From contig CBIHON010000050.1 in assembly GCA_966211965.1 (NCBI GenBank), positions 1-36,421 of the forward strand: DNA of 36,421 bases. The letters run 5' to 3'. The DNA is from CBIHON01 sp966211965. Lineage in GTDB: Bacteria > Pseudomonadota > Gammaproteobacteria > Burkholderiales > Burkholderiaceae_D. Below the pieces are notes generated by a model, which ran no database searches, was not told where the DNA came from, and worked only from the letters and a program-made list of their open reading frames with translations. A program made the position numbers and the translations under genes. How positions within the stretch are numbered: position 1 is the first letter of the stretch; every line of letters begins with the position of its first letter. Positions 14,949-23,195 of this stretch are shown piece after piece.

Positions 14949-16889
14949 ATGTTTGAATTTATTCGTAATCATCAGCGCCTGATGCAATTGTTGCTGATGT
15001 TGATCATTCTTCCTTCTTTCGTATTATTTGGGCTTGAGAGTTATACGCGTTTGCGCGACAGTGACAGCGTAGTGGCGAAAGTCGCTGGCCAATCGATTAC
15101 GCAGCAGGAATGGGATGCTGCGCAACGCGAACAAATAGAGAATCTGCGTCAGAAATTCGGCGCGCAATTTGATCCGAAAATGTTCGATACGCCGGAAGCA
15201 AAGCAGAACATTCTTGACAACCTGATTGCACAGCGGGTGCTCGCCGCAACCGCCGCACAAGAGAATCTCTCGGTTTCAGACCAGGCTTTGCAGCAGACCA
15301 TTCTCGGCATTCCCGGCCTGAAGACGCCGGAAGGAAAATTCGACAATGAGCGCTATGTTTCGCTGTTGTCGGCCCAGGGCATGACGCCGGCCATGTATGA
15401 ATCGCGTCTGCGCCATGACTTGGCTTTGCAGCAGGTGAGTGCGGCGATTCAATCCACCGCATTTGCGCCGAAAGCGGTGGCAAGCCGATTGTCCGACCTG
15501 AACGACCAGGAACGCGAAGTGCAGGAACTCAGTTTCAAGGCCGCTGATTTCATATCGCAGGTAAAAGTCACCGACGAGATGCTCAAGACGTACTACAACC
15601 AGAACGGCCGGCAGTTCGAAATTCCCGAACAGGCAAAGGCCGAATACGTGGTCTTGAACATGGATGCGCTTATCTCGCAGATCACGGTCAACGATGGGGA
15701 TATCAAGAGTTTCTATGACCAGAATCTGAAGCGCTATACCGTTGAAGAACAGCGCCGTGCAAGCCACATTCTGGTAGCAGCGAAAAAGGATGCTTCGGCG
15801 GCGGACAAGGCTGCAGCCAAAGCCAAGGCGGAAAAATTGCTGGCGCAAGTGCGTAAAAATCCTGCGGATTTCGCCAAGCTTGCCAAGGAAAATTCCGAGG
15901 ACCCGGGTTCCGCAGCACGCGGCGGCGATCTTGATTTCTTCGGTAAAGGCATGATGGTCAAACCTTTCGAAGAGGCCGCTTATCAGCTCAAGCAAAATGA
16001 GATCAGCGATCTGGTGCAGTCGGATTTTGGCTACCATATTATTCAGGTGACAGGCATTAAGCCGTCGGCGGTCAAAACTCTGGATGAAGTGAAAGGCGAA
16101 ATTACTGCTGAAATCAAAAAGCAGCAGGCTGCAAAAAAATTCGCGGAATTGGCAGAGACTTTCACTAACACCGTCTACGAGCAGGCGGACAGCCTGAAAC
16201 CGGTCGCCGAGAAACTGAAACTCAAGATTGAAACCGCTGCGAATTTGACGCGTCAGCCCAATCCTTCGGTTGCGCCTACCGCACCGTTCAACAATCCGAA
16301 GTTTTTGAAAGCATTGTTCTCGGATGACGCAATCAAGAACAAGCGCAATACCGAAGCCGTCGAAGTGGGGCCGAATACCCTGATCGCGGCACATGTAGTC
16401 GAATACAAGCCCGCTTCCAAGCGTCCCTTCGAGGAAGTGCAAGCGGAGGTGAAGGAAAACGTCACGCAAGCCGAGGCGAAAAAGCTTGCCAAAAAGGCCG
16501 GTGAAGCTAAGCTGGCCGCACTCAAGGCGAAGGATGATACGGCAGGTTTTGGCGAGATCAAAACGGTCTCCCGCGCCAAGCAAGGCGTCGACAGAACGGC
16601 ATTGACCGCAATCATGAAGGCCGATGCGAGCAAGCTGCCGGCTTATGTCGGGGTCGAACTGCCGGGGCAGGGTTATAACGTCTATCGTTTGAGCAAAGTT
16701 GCGCAACCGGCTACCCTCGACACTGCACGCCGTCAAGCTGAACAGCAGCAAGTGACCAATACGATGGCGCAGCAGGAAATGGCAGCGTACATCGACTTGT
16801 TGAAACAAAAAACAAAGGTGCAAATCCTCAAGCCTGCGGGATTGGTTTCGACAGGACCCAAGGACCAGGGCGATACGGATATCAAATAG
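14949..16889 (+). CDS. ppiD: Periplasmic chaperone PpiD (SurA_N and parvulin domains)
   Basis: Inner-membrane-anchored folding factor of the Sec translocon exit. The 646-residue protein has one N-terminal TM segment (about residues 11-29, LMQLLLMLIILPSFVLFGL), a SurA_N-like chaperone region (about 35-200) and a single parvulin-type PPIase domain at about 267-365 (RRASHILV..., DPGSAARGGDLDFFGKG, FGYHIIQVTGI), followed by a long helical C-terminal region ending near Lys-rich residues. E. coli PpiD is 623 residues, so the length is normal. Its position after lon-hupB matches many proteobacteria, here with two tRNAs between. No obvious strong Shine-Dalgarno; the start MFEFIRNHQRLMQ is family-typical. 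Confidence 0.95.
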   Translation: MFEFIRNHQRLMQLLLMLIILPSFVLFGLESYTRLRDSDSVVAKVAGQSITQQEWDAAQREQIENLRQKFGAQFDPKMFDTPEAKQNILDNLIAQRVLAATAAQENLSVSDQALQQTILGIPGLKTPEGKFDNERYVSLLSAQGMTPAMYESRLRHDLALQQVSAAIQSTAFAPKAVASRLSDLNDQEREVQELSFKAADFISQVKVTDEMLKTYYNQNGRQFEIPEQAKAEYVVLNMDALISQITVNDGDIKSFYDQNLKRYTVEEQRRASHILVAAKKDASAADKAAAKAKAEKLLAQVRKNPADFAKLAKENSEDPGSAARGGDLDFFGKGMMVKPFEEAAYQLKQNEISDLVQSDFGYHIIQVTGIKPSAVKTLDEVKGEITAEIKKQQAAKKFAELAETFTNTVYEQADSLKPVAEKLKLKIETAANLTRQPNPSVAPTAPFNNPKFLKALFSDDAIKNKRNTEAVEVGPNTLIAAHVVEYKPASKRPFEEVQAEVKENVTQAEAKKLAKKAGEAKLAALKAKDDTAGFGEIKTVSRAKQGVDRTALTAIMKADASKLPAYVGVELPGQGYNVYRLSKVAQPATLDTARRQAEQQQVTNTMAQQEMAAYIDLLKQKTKVQILKPAGLVSTGPKDQGDTDIK

Positions 16890-16922
16890 CTCAACGAGGG
16901 CATTTAGCCTCTTTTACTACTC

Positions 16923-16951
16923 AAAAAAGCCGCTCAAGAGCGGCTTTTTTT
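16923..16951. terminator. Bidirectional terminator between ppiD and mnmH
   Basis: A-run, GCCGCTC and its exact complement GAGCGGC separated by AA, then seven T. ppiD and mnmH are convergent, and the stem has A and T tracts on both sides, so it probably ends both transcripts. Confidence 0.92.
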
Positions 16952-16975
16952 ATGCCTTGAATAAGGCCGCCTCTG

Positions 16976-18037
16976 TCAGGAGGTCGGCTGCAAGATTCGC
17001 GCCGCGTTGCCGAATGCTTCATCGGTAATGTCCGGCAGTTCGAGTTGTTGCGCTTGTGCGAATAATGCAAAGTTCCGATCAATCGAACGGATATAAGCAG
17101 GATCGTAATGATTGACGAGCAAGGCACCGACCAGCGCTTCCATCTGGCCGGACAAAGCCATCGCCTGCCAGCGCGAAATTTGTTCTCTTCCATGCAAGGC
17201 AACCAGGCAATCGAGCTGGGTATTCAGCATTGCCGGATTCGTGATGAAGTGCGCGTAGTCCTGCATCAGCAGTTTGATCCGGTTGGTAGGCGAAAGCTGC
17301 AGCGCTATGCAGGATGAGGCTCGCATTTTTTCCATCAGCGCATCCGGAACACGCAGGTTGCCGACTTTTTTGCTTTCGGATTCGACAAACACCTCGCGTC
17401 CGGCATCGAAATGCCGAAGGGTATGCCAGAGTACGCTCTCGAAAGTTTTTTGTGTGGGCTGCGGCTCCGCAGGCAAATTGCCAAGTACCGAGCCACGATG
17501 CGCAGCCAATTTTTCCAGGTCCAGCACCTGCGCACCTTGCGCAGCTAGTGTCCGCAGTAAGCGGCTTTTCCCGCTGCCGGTCGGGCCGCATACCACTTTG
17601 AACGTGAAACGGGCCGGCAATTGCGCCAGGTTTGTATTCACGTGACGTCGGTACTCTTTGTAACCGCCGTCCAGTTGTACTACCGGCCACCCGATCTTTG
17701 CCAGGATATGCGCCACCGATCCGCTGCGGTTGCCGCCGCGCCAGCAATAAACCAAAGGCTTCCACTCGCGGGGCTGCAGGCTGAATGCGGTGTCGATGTG
17801 GTGGGCAATATTGCGTGCCACCAGTGCCGCACCCACTTTCTTTGCCTCGAACGCGTTGACTTGCTTGTACATGGTTCCGATTCGAATACGTTCTTCGTCG
17901 TTGAGGACCGGACAGTTGATCGCACCCGGGATGTGGTCCTCGGCATACTCTGAAGGACTGCGCACGTCGATGATGGCATCGAACTGGTCGAGTTGCGGCA
18001 GCAAATCGTCGAAAGAGAGAAGGGCGGGGTATTTCAT
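16976..18037 (-). CDS. mnmH: tRNA 2-selenouridine synthase (SelU/MnmH)
   Basis: The enzyme converts 2-thiouridine at the wobble position (U34) of tRNA-Lys, -Glu and -Gln to 2-selenouridine using selenophosphate, through a geranylated intermediate. The 353-residue protein has an N-terminal rhodanese domain with catalytic Cys98 in VYCWRGGNRSG and a C-terminal P-loop domain with GPTGSGKS at 151-158. IIDVRSPSEYAEDHIPGA is the usual rhodanese opening. It lies 4 bp downstream of tesA on the same strand, so co-transcription is likely. Activity implies a selenophosphate synthetase (SelD) elsewhere in the genome; it is not in the window. Confidence 0.94.
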   Translation of the reverse strand: MKYPALLSFDDLLPQLDQFDAIIDVRSPSEYAEDHIPGAINCPVLNDEERIRIGTMYKQVNAFEAKKVGAALVARNIAHHIDTAFSLQPREWKPLVYCWRGGNRSGSVAHILAKIGWPVVQLDGGYKEYRRHVNTNLAQLPARFTFKVVCGPTGSGKSRLLRTLAAQGAQVLDLEKLAAHRGSVLGNLPAEPQPTQKTFESVLWHTLRHFDAGREVFVESESKKVGNLRVPDALMEKMRASSCIALQLSPTNRIKLLMQDYAHFITNPAMLNTQLDCLVALHGREQISRWQAMALSGQMEALVGALLVNHYDPAYIRSIDRNFALFAQAQQLELPDITDEAFGNAARILQPTS

Positions 18038-18041
18038 GTAC

Positions 18042-18692
18042 TCATTTTTTCAAGAGGGCGTATAACTGCGGCCAGACATTTTGCAATATGATCGGATGCG
18101 CATCGGCGTTTGGGTGAAGCCGGTCGGCCTGGAACAGCTGGGGCTGCTCAGCAACTCGATCCAGCAGGAAGGGAACCAGCGGCGAGCGGGTTTCCTTGGC
18201 CAGCTTGCCGTACAACGCGAAGAATTGGTCGGTGTATGCGCGGCCGTAATTGGGCGGTAGTTTCATGCCGATCAAAAGCACTTTGGCCTTAGCCTTTTGC
18301 GCTGCTGAAATCATCGTGCGCAGGTTGCTTTCTATGGCGACCAGCGATAAGCCTCGCAAGCCGTCATTGGCACCCAGTTCGATCACTACCACGGACGGTT
18401 GGTATTGGTCGAGCAAGGCCGGCAAGCGCACCTTGCCGCCGCTGGTAGTGTCGCCGCTGATGCTCGCGTTGATGAGCCGCGCGTCGATTTTTTCTGTTCG
18501 CAGCCGGTCTTGCAATAGTGCGACCCAGCCGCTGCCGCGCGCCAAACCGTATTCGGCAGACAAGCTGTCTCCGAGCACAAGCACTGTTTTTGATGCAGAA
18601 TAAGCGCTCGATGCGGACAGCGCAAATACAATCAAGATCAGGACTCGCGTTCGCCGAAGCAGCCCCCCATATTTTTTGAAACTGAACTGCAT
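18042..18692 (-). CDS. tesA: Arylesterase / thioesterase I-like SGNH hydrolase (TesA family)
   Basis: Periplasmic GDSL-type esterase acting on acyl-CoA analogues, aryl esters or lysophospholipids. The open frame extends far upstream, antisense to the ABC gene; I start at ATG 18692 because GGAGGG (minus strand, 18705-18700) is 7 nt ahead and the sequence then begins with a signal peptide (MQFSFKKYGGLLRRTRVLIL, then VFALSASSAYS). The 216-residue precursor has nucleophile Ser43 in GDSLS, Gly79 in block II (SGDTTSGG), Asn109 in block III (GAND) and Asp190/His193 in block V (DRLHP). It is divergent from the ybbA-like gene, as in E. coli, and followed 4 bp later by mnmH. Its start codon shares two bases with the opposite gene's start codon. 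Confidence 0.93.
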   Translation of the reverse strand: MQFSFKKYGGLLRRTRVLILIVFALSASSAYSASKTVLVLGDSLSAEYGLARGSGWVALLQDRLRTEKIDARLINASISGDTTSGGKVRLPALLDQYQPSVVVIELGANDGLRGLSLVAIESNLRTMISAAQKAKAKVLLIGMKLPPNYGRAYTDQFFALYGKLAKETRSPLVPFLLDRVAEQPQLFQADRLHPNADAHPIILQNVWPQLYALLKK

Positions 18693-19374
18693 GCCTGAAC
18701 CCTCCACACTTGCTCCAGCGATTGAGGCGATCCATCTGAGCAAACAGGTCGCCGATGCGAGCGGCGAACTCACCATTCTGCAAGACGTCAATTTTACCGT
18801 GCATGCGGGAGGCACGGTTGCGATCGTGGGTGCGTCCGGTTCAGGCAAGTCGACCTTGCTGGGCTTGCTGGCCGGACTGGATACGCCTTCGGAAGGAACG
18901 GTCAAGCTGGATGACATCGATATCTTCGCATTGGATGAAGATGGCCGCGCTGGATTGCGCAAGATCAAACTTGGTTTTGTATTTCAGTCCTTCCAGTTAC
19001 TGGCGCATCTCAATGCGCTGGAGAACGTGATGCTGGCGCTCGAGTTGCGCAACGATGGCCGGGCGCGGCAAAAGGCCGAGGCAATGCTGGATAGGGTCGG
19101 TTTGTCCAGCAGATTGAAGCATTATCCGAAATATCTTTCCGGTGGCGAGCAGCAGCGGGTTGCACTGGCCCGCGCGTTTGTGTGCGAACCGCCTTTACTG
19201 TTTGCCGACGAACCGACCGGCAGCCTCGATGCCGCTACCGGCGAATCGATCATTCAGTTGATGTTCGAGTTGAATCACGAGCGCGCCTCGACGCTGGTGC
19301 TGGTCACGCATGATCCCTCAATTGCGGCCTTGTGCCAGAGGACGATTACGATCGCGGCGGGTAGGCTGGTTTAA
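18691..19374 (+). CDS. ABC transporter ATP-binding protein, YbbA/LolD type
   Basis: Cytoplasmic ATPase of the MacB/LolD-like family (227 residues). Walker A GASGSGKST 47-55, Q-loop Gln99, signature LSGGEQQR 149-156, Walker B LLFADE 169-174, D-loop SLD and switch His207 are all present, so it should be catalytically competent. I use ATG 18691; a TTG at 18676 is in frame but lies within the tesA coding sequence, and neither has a good Shine-Dalgarno. In E. coli the partner permease YbbP follows directly; here the next gene (nnr) is convergent, 16 bp away, so the permease must be encoded elsewhere or this ATPase has another partner. Related E. coli YbbA-YbbP is linked to lipid/esterase TesA by position only. 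Confidence 0.9.
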   Translation: MPEPSTLAPAIEAIHLSKQVADASGELTILQDVNFTVHAGGTVAIVGASGSGKSTLLGLLAGLDTPSEGTVKLDDIDIFALDEDGRAGLRKIKLGFVFQSFQLLAHLNALENVMLALELRNDGRARQKAEAMLDRVGLSSRLKHYPKYLSGGEQQRVALARAFVCEPPLLFADEPTGSLDAATGESIIQLMFELNHERASTLVLVTHDPSIAALCQRTITIAAGRLV

Positions 19375-19390
19375 TTCGCTTTTATCTGTC

Positions 19391-20899
19391 CTATTTCCCG
19401 TATTGAGTGATCAATTGATTCAAGCCGCTGCGTATCGCGGGCAGCAGCTCGCTCGCGCTCAATCCGATCGGGCCGATGCCTTGTTCGACCAGTACGTCGG
19501 CGGCGTGACCGTGCAGCCAGACCGCACCGAGTGCTGCCTCCCATTCCGGCCAGTTCTGCGCCAGCAGGGCGCCGCACATACCGGCCAAAATATCGCCGGT
19601 GCCTGCTGTTGCCAAGGCCGGATTGCCGGTGGGGTTGACGACGACATTGCCGTTCGGACGTGCAATTACGGTACCTGAACCTTTCAACACGGCGATTGCG
19701 CGAAAGCGCCGGGCCAGTTCGCGCGCCGCGGTGAGGCGATCGGCCTGCACATCGGCACTCGAGATCGCAAGCAAGCGTGCAGCCTCAAGCGGATGCGGCG
19801 TCAGGATCGCGGGGCTGCCACGTTGCTCCAGCGTGTATTGCAGAGCGGGTTCAAGTGAAATCAGGTTCAAGGCATCGGCATCGAGCACCAGCGGTGTATC
19901 GGCTTTCAGTACCTTGGCCAGCACGCTCTGGGCCGCGCTCGATGTACTCAGACCCGGCCCCGCCACCAGTGTGGCGGATGAAAAATCGAAATCCCGACCC
20001 AGGCGGCACATCAACTCAGGTTGCGCACTGTCGTAGGACGGAGGCTCTTCCAGGAAGACTGCAAAAACGCGGCCAGCCCCGCATTTTGCCGCAGCGCGTG
20101 CCGCCAGTATCGGTGCGCCGCTCATGCCATGTGCGCCGCCCACCACCGCAACGTCACCGTAGCTGCCCTTGTGCGAGTTGTGCATGCGACGCTGCAGGGA
20201 GCCGGCGAACAGCTTGACCTCGTTCAGATTCGCATGTGCCGCCTTGAAATGCTTGCGTTCGATATCCAGCCGGGCGATTTGTATGATGCCGGCGTAATCT
20301 CGCCCCTCACCGGTATGGAGGCCTGGCTTGTCCGCGATGAAGGTGAGGGTGCAGGTCGCATGCACGGCCACGCCATCGTCGCCCACGATCTTGCCGGTAT
20401 CGGCATTCAGACCGCTGGGAATGTCGAGCGAAAAGACTGGACAGTTCAATCCATTGACGGCTTCGATTACGCCGCGCAAAGCTGCGGTGATCGGCCGCGT
20501 CAATCCGATGCCGAACAAGCCATCGACGATCATGGTCCAGCGGGTCGACGTAATGCCTGGTAAAAAGAAGGGATCGCCAAAGCGTACCGAACTGCTTTTT
20601 GCGCGTTGCAGCGCCTGCTGTGCTTCGGCCGATTGAAGGCCGGGCTTTGCATAATGCAGGACGGTTACCTGCAGACCGGCTTGTTCAAGACGGAAGGCCG
20701 TTTCCAGCGCATCGCCGCCGTTGTTGCCGGGACCGGCCAAGACTAGCACCTTGGCATCGCCATGGGGTTTCGGGATCAGTTCCAGAATTGCTTTTGCCGC
20801 CGCTTGTCCGGCCCGTTGCATCAACGTGCCCTCGGGTAAGCTGGCTAATGCGGCCTGTTCGATTTCTCTGAGTTCTGCAACGGAATAAAGCGCGGTCAT
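19391..20899 (-). CDS. nnr: Bifunctional NAD(P)H-hydrate epimerase and ADP-dependent NAD(P)H-hydrate dehydratase
   Basis: Metabolite-repair enzyme that restores hydrated NADH/NADPH. The 502-residue protein is a fusion of a YjeF_N Rossmann-like epimerase domain (about 1-215; VLAGPGNNGGDAL nucleotide motif, LDIPSGLNADTG) and a ribokinase-like dehydratase domain (about 225-495; HKGSYGDVAVVGGAHGMSGAP, TPHPLEAARLL, and NPALATAGTGDILAGMCGALLAQ with the conserved GTGDxL). Both halves look intact and the length is typical. The ATG at 20899 is a normal family start; the Shine-Dalgarno is weak. It converges with the ABC ATPase gene (16-bp gap) and no terminator hairpin is visible between them. Confidence 0.95.
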   Translation of the reverse strand: MTALYSVAELREIEQAALASLPEGTLMQRAGQAAAKAILELIPKPHGDAKVLVLAGPGNNGGDALETAFRLEQAGLQVTVLHYAKPGLQSAEAQQALQRAKSSSVRFGDPFFLPGITSTRWTMIVDGLFGIGLTRPITAALRGVIEAVNGLNCPVFSLDIPSGLNADTGKIVGDDGVAVHATCTLTFIADKPGLHTGEGRDYAGIIQIARLDIERKHFKAAHANLNEVKLFAGSLQRRMHNSHKGSYGDVAVVGGAHGMSGAPILAARAAAKCGAGRVFAVFLEEPPSYDSAQPELMCRLGRDFDFSSATLVAGPGLSTSSAAQSVLAKVLKADTPLVLDADALNLISLEPALQYTLEQRGSPAILTPHPLEAARLLAISSADVQADRLTAARELARRFRAIAVLKGSGTVIARPNGNVVVNPTGNPALATAGTGDILAGMCGALLAQNWPEWEAALGAVWLHGHAADVLVEQGIGPIGLSASELLPAIRSGLNQLITQYGK

Positions 20900-21029
20900 A
20901 TCAATCTTGACTGGAAATGGTCAGTACGGCGGCATCTACTCATGCATCATCCTGTGATTCTACTAATGTTCTGCAGCTTTGCGAACGCGTTATTCAGCGG
21001 CGAATAGTGCAATGCCTTGATAATCGGCG

Positions 21030-22286
21030 TCATCCATAGCGCGTCAAGGTCAGGCCATCCAGATCGATCTCGGGAACATAGCCTGAGATCATATCCGCCA
21101 GAACCTTTCCAGAACCCGCCGCCATGGCCCAGCCGGATGACCCATGCCCGAGGTTGATGAAGATGTCCTTGTGCTGGGTGCGGCCAAGCAAAGGCGGGCC
21201 ATCCGGCAACATCGGCCTGGCACCGCACCAGAAAGTCGCGTTGCCGTAATTGGCGGCGTTCGGGAACCAGTCATTGCCGACTTTAACCAAGGTGCGTAAT
21301 GCCGCATCGCGCAAGTCGAGCGTCCGTGTGCCGAGTTCGGCGGTGCCGGCGATCCGGACACGGTTGCCCATGCGGGTGATGGCGGTCTTGTAGGATTCGT
21401 CCATCAATGCGGCCAGCGGCGCCTCGTCGAAGTTCTTGATCGATGCGGTTGCGGAATAGCCTTTTACCGGATACAGCGGGATATGAATGCCGAGCGGCTC
21501 CAGCAATTGCACGCTCTCGACGCCGGCCGCGATCACCACCGCATCGGCATCGAATATTTTTTCATTGCCGTCTTCCTGCAGGTGCAGGGATACGCTGCGC
21601 GCTTCCTGGCGCAGGCTGCGAACTTCGCTGGCAAAGCGGAATTGGACGCCCAGCGATTGCGTGATCAGTTTCAACTGCTTTGTGAAAAGCGGGCAATTGC
21701 CGGACTCATCCTGCGCCAAGTGCAGGCCGCCGGCCAGTGGCGTGGCGGGTGATAAAGCGGGTTCGATCGCGCGTGCAGTCTCTGCATCCACTAACTGATG
21801 AGGCACATTGTTTTCGGCGAGTAGAGCAATGGCAGGTTGAGCCAGGGCCAGATCCCGTTCTCTGCGGAACAACTGCAGATAGCCTTGCGTTTGCTCATAA
21901 TCGAGTTGGTACCGGTGGCGCAGATGCTGCAACACGTCCTTGCTATAAAAGGCGATACGTTGCATGCGGGTTTTATTGATGCGATAGCGCTCCAGTTCGC
22001 ATTCGGACAGCCAAAGACGTATCCAACGCCACAGCGCAGGATCGAGTGTCGGCTTGAACAAGACCGGTGCCGCCGATTTGAACAGGTAGGAGAGAATTTT
22101 CCGAGGCATGTCGGGTGTCGCCCATGGCGCGACATAGCCAGGGGCAATTACGCCAGCGTTACCGAAACTCGATTCCTCCGCGACGTTGCCGCGCCGCTCG
22201 ATCACCACTACCTCATGCCCTGCCTGCACCAGAAAATATGCGGTACAGACGCCGACCACGCCCCCACCGATAACAGCAACCTGCAT
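21030..22286 (-). CDS. dadA: D-amino acid dehydrogenase (DadA-like FAD oxidoreductase)
   Basis: FAD-dependent, membrane-associated oxidation of D-amino acids (for example D-Ala) to 2-oxo acids with electrons passed to the quinone pool. The 418-residue protein has the dinucleotide-binding motif VIGGGVVGVCTAYFL at the N-terminus followed by VIERRGNVAEESSFGNAG, close to the DadA family (E. coli DadA is 432 residues), and the C-terminal FAD-contact segment INLGHGSSGWAMAAGSGK. A purine-rich GAGATAGG lies before the ATG. No alanine racemase gene accompanies it, unlike the dadAX operon. The roughly 130 bp between this gene and nnr hold nothing I can assign. Other FAD amine oxidases (e.g. glycine oxidase) are less likely on the motifs. 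Confidence 0.88.
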   Translation of the reverse strand: MQVAVIGGGVVGVCTAYFLVQAGHEVVVIERRGNVAEESSFGNAGVIAPGYVAPWATPDMPRKILSYLFKSAAPVLFKPTLDPALWRWIRLWLSECELERYRINKTRMQRIAFYSKDVLQHLRHRYQLDYEQTQGYLQLFRRERDLALAQPAIALLAENNVPHQLVDAETARAIEPALSPATPLAGGLHLAQDESGNCPLFTKQLKLITQSLGVQFRFASEVRSLRQEARSVSLHLQEDGNEKIFDADAVVIAAGVESVQLLEPLGIHIPLYPVKGYSATASIKNFDEAPLAALMDESYKTAITRMGNRVRIAGTAELGTRTLDLRDAALRTLVKVGNDWFPNAANYGNATFWCGARPMLPDGPPLLGRTQHKDIFINLGHGSSGWAMAAGSGKVLADMISGYVPEIDLDGLTLTRYG

Positions 22287-22322
22287 AGAAACCTATCTCA
22301 GAAAAAAACTGCAACTGATCCA

Positions 22323-22335
22323 ATCAATTGATCAA
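22323..22335. promoter_or_regulatory. Overlapping palindromes upstream of dadA
   Basis: ATCAATTGAT (22323-22332) is a perfect 10-bp palindrome and overlaps TTGATCAA (22328-22335). The site lies about 37-50 bp upstream of the dadA start on the minus strand, a fitting place for an operator, but AT-rich short palindromes occur by chance and no regulator is known. Confidence 0.25.
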
Positions 22336-22509
22336 TCGTGGCCGTCGCAATGCGCTCAATTGTCGCAGACTTGGAGGGCTTATCAAATACATGTTGAACC
22401 TCAAAAAAACTTCTCATTGCCGGCAATATTGCGTATGCTGGAATCATGCTTTACGGCATCATTGTTCTGAATTTCCGTGGCGAAGTCGCGTTGCCCGTAC
22501 GGTATGCGG

Positions 22510-22540
22510 TAATACTACTTAGATAACTTGCGTAGTACTA
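22510..22540. promoter_or_regulatory. Spaced inverted repeat, candidate regulator site upstream of the Cache gene
   Basis: TAATACTAC (22510-22518) and GTAGTACTA (22532-22540) are inverted repeats with 8 of 9 matches. Their centres are 22 bp apart, about two helical turns, as expected for a dimeric activator or repressor contacting one DNA face. The site lies about 155 bp before the Cache-protein gene. The rest of the 409-bp gap 22287-22695 contains no supported gene; I saw no convincing -35/-10 pair or sigma-54 site. Confidence 0.4.
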
Positions 22541-22695
22541 CGGCTTGCCGCTTTGCGATTTTCTGTCAATACTTGCAGATCGATATGGCTCACTCAAGTT
22601 CATTATGTCCGAAGAGATCTTTTGGCCTGATGGCTTCATATCGTGAAACATTATGCGGTTCTGGATTTTCAAACATTTAATGATGGAGATATAAA

Positions 22696-23163
22696 ATGAA
22701 AACTATAGTCAAGTTGGTGATGTTTGGGCTGCTGACCGCTGCTCTGAATTTTTCGGCGTTTGCTGCCGGTGACAAAGGGACTGCCGATGAAGCTGCGGCG
22801 ATGGTCAAAAAGGCGGTCGCGTACCTGAAAGAAAACGGAAAGGAAAAAGCTTTCGCCGAATTCGCCAACCCGGCAAATACGGAATTTCATGATCGCGACT
22901 TGTACCTGTTTGTCTACGATATGAACGGCATTGCCGTCGCCCACGGCAATAATCCCAAAATGGTCGGCAAGAATCTGCTGGACATGAAAGACAGTGACGG
23001 CAACTTTATCATTCGTCGCTTCATCGAAGTCGCCAATACCAAGGGCAAGGGCTGGGTCGATTACAAGTGGCCAAACCCGGTTACCAAGGCAGTCGAGCAA
23101 AAGTCCAGCTACATTGAAAAAGTCGATGGCGGTTTGCTGATCGGTGCCGGTATTTACAAGTAA
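22696..23163 (+). CDS. Secreted single-Cache-domain protein
   Basis: A 155-residue exported protein. A signal peptide (MKTIVKLVMFGLLTAALNFSAFA, cleavage probably after Ala-Phe-Ala at residue 23) is followed by one small Cache-type (sCache_2-like) domain: a helix (ADEAAAMVKKAVAYLKENGKEKAFAEFA), then DLYLFVYDMNGIAVAHGNNPKMVGKN, ending GWVDYKWPNPVTKAVEQKSSYIEKVDGGLLIGAGIYK. These motifs are those of extracellular sensor domains of chemoreceptors and kinases that bind small organic acids, but here no TM or signalling domain follows, so the protein should be free in the periplasm. GGAG lies 7 nt before ATG. It is monocistronic, between a long upstream gap and a hairpin. It could be a periplasmic ligand-binding partner of a receptor; the function is inferred only. 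Confidence 0.85.
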   Translation: MKTIVKLVMFGLLTAALNFSAFAAGDKGTADEAAAMVKKAVAYLKENGKEKAFAEFANPANTEFHDRDLYLFVYDMNGIAVAHGNNPKMVGKNLLDMKDSDGNFIIRRFIEVANTKGKGWVDYKWPNPVTKAVEQKSSYIEKVDGGLLIGAGIYK

Positions 23164-23175
23164 GTTTCTTCCATC

Positions 23176-23195
23176 GCCGGGTTCAACCCGGCTTT
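23176..23195. terminator. Hairpin after the Cache-protein gene
   Basis: GCCGGG-TTCAA-CCCGGC (23176-23192) followed by TTT. The stem is GC-rich but the T-run is short. It lies 13 bp after the Cache gene and overlaps the stop codon of the convergent amidase gene, so it could act for the plus-strand transcript. Confidence 0.5.

Noticed and set aside
15276..16823. 515-codon minus-strand frame opposite ppiD
   Set aside because: Composition is that of a reverse-frame shadow with no domain motif, and ppiD on the plus strand is certain.
22186..22522. Short plus-strand frames in the dadA-Cache gap
   Set aside because: They start inside dadA on the opposite strand or in the AT-rich gap and show no protein-like composition.
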